Shown here piece after piece: positions 61,383-64,000 of a stretch of DNA of 64,000 nucleotides (the first letter of the stretch is position 1; each line of letters begins with the position of its first letter). The DNA is from Gemmatimonadales bacterium (GTDB lineage: Bacteria; Gemmatimonadota; Gemmatimonadetes; Gemmatimonadales; JACORV01), in NCBI GenBank assembly GCA_035502185.1, contig DATJUT010000113.1, forward strand, positions 1 through 64,000, in the 5' to 3' direction. A model generated the notes under the pieces. It had not been told where the DNA came from, did no database searches, and was given only the letters and a program-made list of their open reading frames with translations. Position numbers and translations under genes: made by a program.

Positions 61383-61786
61383 CAGGTGAAGAGGTCCGAC
61401 TGAGACCTCGTCTCCTCCTCGACCGGGGGCGAGAGGAGCGCGCGCAGCCGCTCCTCCCACTTCTCCACCTCGAAGCGCCCCTCGTTCGACAGCACGCGCC
61501 GGAGCAGCGGCGAGAGGTCCTGGAGCGCGTCGAGCAGGTCGCCGATGACGCTCCTGGCTTCCTCCATCCGGAAGATCTCGTCGGGGGCCGTCACCATCTC
61601 CTGCAGGATCGCCCGCTCGGAACGGGACGCGACGAACGCCGCCGGCCGCTGGGACACGTATACCTCGGTGCGGCGCCCGGGGCCCCGGCCTTCCTCGATC
61701 GGGTGGAGACCGACGATGTCGTCCGAGCGCCAGTACTTCCCGTAGCCGAGATACACCATCCGGCCCGTCTTGATGTCCATCGCCAT
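61382..61786 (-). CDS. RemA/DUF370-like small protein
   Basis: A 134-residue soluble protein. Residues 10-65 resemble the RemA (DUF370) domain: VYLGYGKYWRSDDIVGLHP, then GRRTEVYVSQRPAAFVASRS and the closing AILQEM. RemA is a DNA-binding activator of matrix genes in Bacillus. The C-terminal 65 residues are helical and acidic with no match. Similarity was judged by pattern only. AGGAG precedes the ATG. It lies between pspA-like and barrel genes, within an apparent envelope cluster. Confidence 0.55.
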   Translation of the reverse strand: MAMDIKTGRMVYLGYGKYWRSDDIVGLHPIEEGRGPGRRTEVYVSQRPAAFVASRSERAILQEMVTAPDEIFRMEEARSVIGDLLDALQDLSPLLRRVLSNEGRFEVEKWEERLRALLSPPVEEETRSQSDLFT

Positions 61787-61814
61787 GTGGTGGGCTCCTG
61801 CGAGAGAGAGGGCG

Positions 61815-62384
61815 TCAGCCCTTGCCCATGCGCCGCTTCAGCTCCTCGAGCTTCGCATCCGCCTCGGCCTCCCGGGCGGCGCGATCCATCCGGCTCTTCA
61901 GCGCCTCCTGCTCGGCGTCCAGCTCCGGCCGGTCCATCCCGGCCTGCCCCAGCGCGGACCAGGCGGCTTGCGCGGAGCGCTCGCCCTGGACGTTCCCCCG
62001 CCGCTTGGTGACTTCCTCGAGCTGCGCCATCATCTCGGTCACGTCGCGCTCGGCCAGCGCGAGCTCCTCGCGCTGTGCCGCCACCTTCTTCTCGAGCACG
62101 CCGGCCCGCTCGCGGTGCCTGGCCACGTACCGCTCCGCCACCGCGACGGTCTCGGCGTCGTCGATCCCCACGGCCAGCGCCCGCCGCCGCTCCGCCGTCT
62201 CGATCTCGGCCGCCAGCGCCTGCTGCTCGCGCTCCGTCTTGGCGAGCGCGTCGCGCATCTGGCCCAGTCCGGCCTTGGCCTCGATCAGCGCCTCGCGCAT
62301 CCGCCCGGCCAGGTCGTACAGGTCGGCCGGGGGCGTCGCCGCCGCCAGCGCCGCCTCGAGCGCCTCGCGCAGGCGCTTAAACAC
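61815..62384 (-). CDS. PspA/IM30-family coiled-coil protein
   Basis: A 189-residue, almost wholly alpha-helical protein with long heptad-type coiled coil (residues 25-185) starting with a short amphipathic helix (MFKRLREALEAAL), the layout of PspA/Vipp1 membrane-stress proteins. LEKKVAAQREELALAE matches the central PspA hairpin. It would coat and protect the inner membrane. It is a little shorter than E. coli PspA and lacks pspB/C neighbours. Confidence 0.72.
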   Translation of the reverse strand: MFKRLREALEAALAAATPPADLYDLAGRMREALIEAKAGLGQMRDALAKTEREQQALAAEIETAERRRALAVGIDDAETVAVAERYVARHRERAGVLEKKVAAQREELALAERDVTEMMAQLEEVTKRRGNVQGERSAQAAWSALGQAGMDRPELDAEQEALKSRMDRAAREAEADAKLEELKRRMGKG

Positions 62385-62402
62385 GGGACCGCAGCGAGCG
62401 CG

Positions 62403-62567
62403 TCAGCTCTTCTTGACCGTCTTGGCGTAGAACGTCGCGGGCAGCTGCCGGGCGGTCCGCGAGCGGCATTTCGGGCACGCCGGCGAGCGGGCCGTGTGCT
62501 CGCTGATCCGCTCGATCACCGCGAACCGCTTCCCGCACTTCGCGCAGCGATACTCGTACGTCGGCAT
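62403..62567 (-). CDS. FmdB-type zinc ribbon protein
   Basis: A 54-residue protein starting MPTYEYRCAKCGKRF, the FmdB/CxxC_CxxC_SSSS regulatory zinc ribbon signature, with Cys8/Cys11 and Cys31/Cys34 pairs. Function in bacteria is unclear; a regulatory role was proposed in formamidase operons. GGAGGTG precedes the ATG. First gene of the minus-strand cluster leading into pspA and the barrel gene. Confidence 0.87.
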   Translation of the reverse strand: MPTYEYRCAKCGKRFAVIERISEHTARSPACPKCRSRTARQLPATFYAKTVKKS

Positions 62568-62642
62568 CGCACCCACCTCCCCGAACGCGTTGAGCGGTAT
62601 GGATATTGACGCCCGCACAGGACGGGGGCAAGACTACCGATC

Positions 62643-63155
62643 ATGCGTTTTCCCGCCGTCGCCGCCGTGCTGGTCCCGCTCGCCATCAGCTGCGACGGCG
62701 GGCTCCAACCCCAGGTCTCATCTACGAGCTGCCCGGTCGGAATCTGCGGCGTCGTTCACTTCCGCGGTGCCGTGCCCGACTCGACCGACTACGTGCGCGT
62801 CGTGGTGTACGACTCCGTCCCGCGCAGCCTCGACCAGCTGATCGCGTTCGCCGGTTTCTCGGACCCGCTGCCGCTGGGGCCGGACTCCGCGACCTACAGC
62901 TGCTGCATCACGCCGCTGGCACCCGGCGCCTACGCGTGGGTGCTGGTCGTCTGGAAGAAGCTGGGCGCGCTCGACGTGAACACGGCGCCGTACCTGCTCG
63001 AGGCCGCGGGCTCGTACCTGGATCCCGCGGACACCACCAGGCTCGGCGTGGTGGTCGTGCCCGCCCAGGGCGGCGCGCGGGGCGTGGACATCCTCGCCGA
63101 CTTCGGCCGGATGCAGAGCCTCGGGGCGTTCCTCTCGCCGGCGCCCGCGCGATGA
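62643..63155 (+). CDS. Hypothetical lipoprotein
   Basis: A 170-residue exported protein with a short signal and lipobox LAISC. The mature part is beta-rich, with three Cys in the first 30 residues and a CC pair near residue 84. No known domain recognised. It overlaps the start of the TonB-dependent receptor gene by ATGA, so it is likely an accessory or partner lipoprotein of that receptor. Confidence 0.7.
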   Translation: MRFPAVAAVLVPLAISCDGGLQPQVSSTSCPVGICGVVHFRGAVPDSTDYVRVVVYDSVPRSLDQLIAFAGFSDPLPLGPDSATYSCCITPLAPGAYAWVLVVWKKLGALDVNTAPYLLEAAGSYLDPADTTRLGVVVVPAQGGARGVDILADFGRMQSLGAFLSPAPAR

Positions 63156-64000
63156 GGGGGATCCTCCTCGCGGCGGCGGCGACGGCGGTGGCGGTGCGCG
63201 CCGCCGCGGCGCAGGCGCCCGGCCCGGCGCTGCGGCTGGTGGCCGGGATCGTGGTGAGCCGCACCGACAGCGCGCCCGTGGCCGGCGCCTCGGTCGCGAT
63301 CGTCGGCACGACGCTCCGGACCGTCACCGACGCCGCCGGGCGCTTTGCGTTCGCCCGCGCCCCCGGCGACATGCTCGACCTGCTGGCGGCCCGCATCGGC
63401 TACGAGCCGGAGCTCGCCTCCCTGCCCGAGGGGACCGCCGCCGACACCACCGTCGTGGTCACCCTGGCGCCGACGCCGATCCAGATCTCTCCCATCGTGG
63501 TGACCGCCAGCCGCGCGGAGCACCTCGCCCAGGAGGCACCGGTGTCGGTCGCGGTGGCCACCGGCGAGGACCTCGAGCGGCGCGCGACCGTCGGCGTGGA
63601 CGAGGCCATCGCACTGGTGCCCGGCGTCCAGATCCTCGACGGCCAGATCGGCATCCGGGGCTCCTCCGGCTACGCGCGCGGCCTCGGGAGCCGCGTGCTG
63701 CTGCTGGTGGACGGCGTCCCCGCCAACGAGGGCGACCGGGACGGCATCGACTGGGACCTCCTCCCGGTGACCAGCATCGAGCGTGTCGAGGTGATGAAGG
63801 GGACGGGCAGCGCGCTCTACGGCTCCTCCGCGCTCGGAGGGGTGGTGAACGTGATCACCCGCGAGATCCCCGACGCGCCGCAGCTCGGCCTGCGGCTCCT
63901 CGGTGGCGGGTACGCCGACCCGCCGTCCGCGGCATGGCGGTGGCGCACGTCGCCGGCCCTGTTCGGGGGGGCCGACGTCAGCCTGTCGCGCCGCATCGGC
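63152..64000 (+). CDS. TonB-dependent receptor, 5' part (runs off the window)
   Basis: The first 283 residues of an outer-membrane receptor. A signal peptide (to about residue 22) is followed by a carboxypeptidase-regulatory-like beta domain (30-100: VVSRTDSAPVAGASVAIVGT). The TonB plug (110-220) has SPIVVTASR, VDEAIALVPGVQILDG, IGIRGSSGYARG, VLLLVDGVP and SIERVEVMKGTGSALYGSSA. The barrel begins at the edge. Substrate (siderophore, cobalamin, saccharide or peptide) cannot be inferred. Confidence 0.9.
   Translation, partial: MRGILLAAAATAVAVRAAAAQAPGPALRLVAGIVVSRTDSAPVAGASVAIVGTTLRTVTDAAGRFAFARAPGDMLDLLAARIGYEPELASLPEGTAADTTVVVTLAPTPIQISPIVVTASRAEHLAQEAPVSVAVATGEDLERRATVGVDEAIALVPGVQILDGQIGIRGSSGYARGLGSRVLLLVDGVPANEGDRDGIDWDLLPVTSIERVEVMKGTGSALYGSSALGGVVNVITREIPDAPQLGLRLLGGGYADPPSAAWRWRTSPALFGGADVSLSRRIG

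Overview
The window is about 64 kb of very GC-rich bacterial chromosome carrying roughly 65 densely packed genes. No phage, IS element or CRISPR array was seen. The gene content suggests a member of the Gemmatimonadota or a close relative. The indicators are a zinc-ribbon/Ser-Thr kinase/TolB-N/TPR receptor kinase, many exported metallopeptidases (M13, M16, M23, P1), Ig-like lipoproteins, a TonB-dependent receptor, split GcvP and a heavy use of GTG starts. This placement is an inference from gene content; no rRNA is present to test it.

Layout. 0-5 kb: phosphoribosyltransferase and TldD on the minus strand, diverging from a TPR protein, an Ig-like lipoprotein and a long-chain acyl-CoA ligase. 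5-9.3 kb: a minus-strand operon of 6-pyruvoyl-tetrahydropterin synthase, GTP cyclohydrolase I and an SDR, which together look like a tetrahydrobiopterin pathway, followed by a propeller/M23 peptidase and a Trm112-like protein. 9.4-14.7 kb: a CaCA exchanger, a stand-alone structured RNA resembling 6S RNA on the minus strand, an aldo/keto reductase, a 51-aa membrane peptide, an AI-2E transporter, a frameshifted streptogramin-lyase-like propeller and RidA. 14.8-23.5 kb (minus): a GNAT protein, SbcC, SbcD, an AsnC-type protein, an unknown protein, an aminotransferase, a P1 peptidase and two small membrane proteins. 23.6-28.6 kb: two regulator modules with clear inverted-repeat operators (winged-helix regulator with a membrane protein; SufR-like regulator with an LppY-like protein) and a DEAD-box-like protein with a DbpA RNA-binding tail.

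28.7-37.9 kb: HU, thymidine kinase, CoaE, then gcvH-gcvPA-UPF0173 hydrolase-gcvPB, a YhhN protein, an aldehyde dehydrogenase and a lipoate-ligase-like protein that could serve GcvH. 38-48 kb: an M16 protease, a complete five-gene oligopeptide ABC transporter, RmuC and a CopD-like membrane protein. 48-57 kb: an NmrA-type reductase, an M13 protease, a ferredoxin, the receptor kinase and a 750-residue Ig-like lipoprotein. 57-62.6 kb (minus): FmdB, PspA, a RemA-like protein, an outer-membrane barrel, a POT-type transporter, an HELGH membrane protein and a sirtuin. The window ends in a lipoprotein and a truncated TonB-dependent receptor.

Recurrent features. Neighbouring genes are very often joined by GTGA or ATGA overlaps. 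Several intergenic gaps hold low-complexity repeats (GTGAGAGG, GGTGGTGGG and GTTGCCAG types), some arranged as long inverted repeats touching the stop or start codons of the flanking genes. Strong sigma70-type promoters (TTGACA-N17-TAnnnT) precede the 6S-like RNA, the winged-helix module and gcvH. Most likely terminators are long GC hairpins without a U-tract. No gap between genes exceeds about 300 bases.
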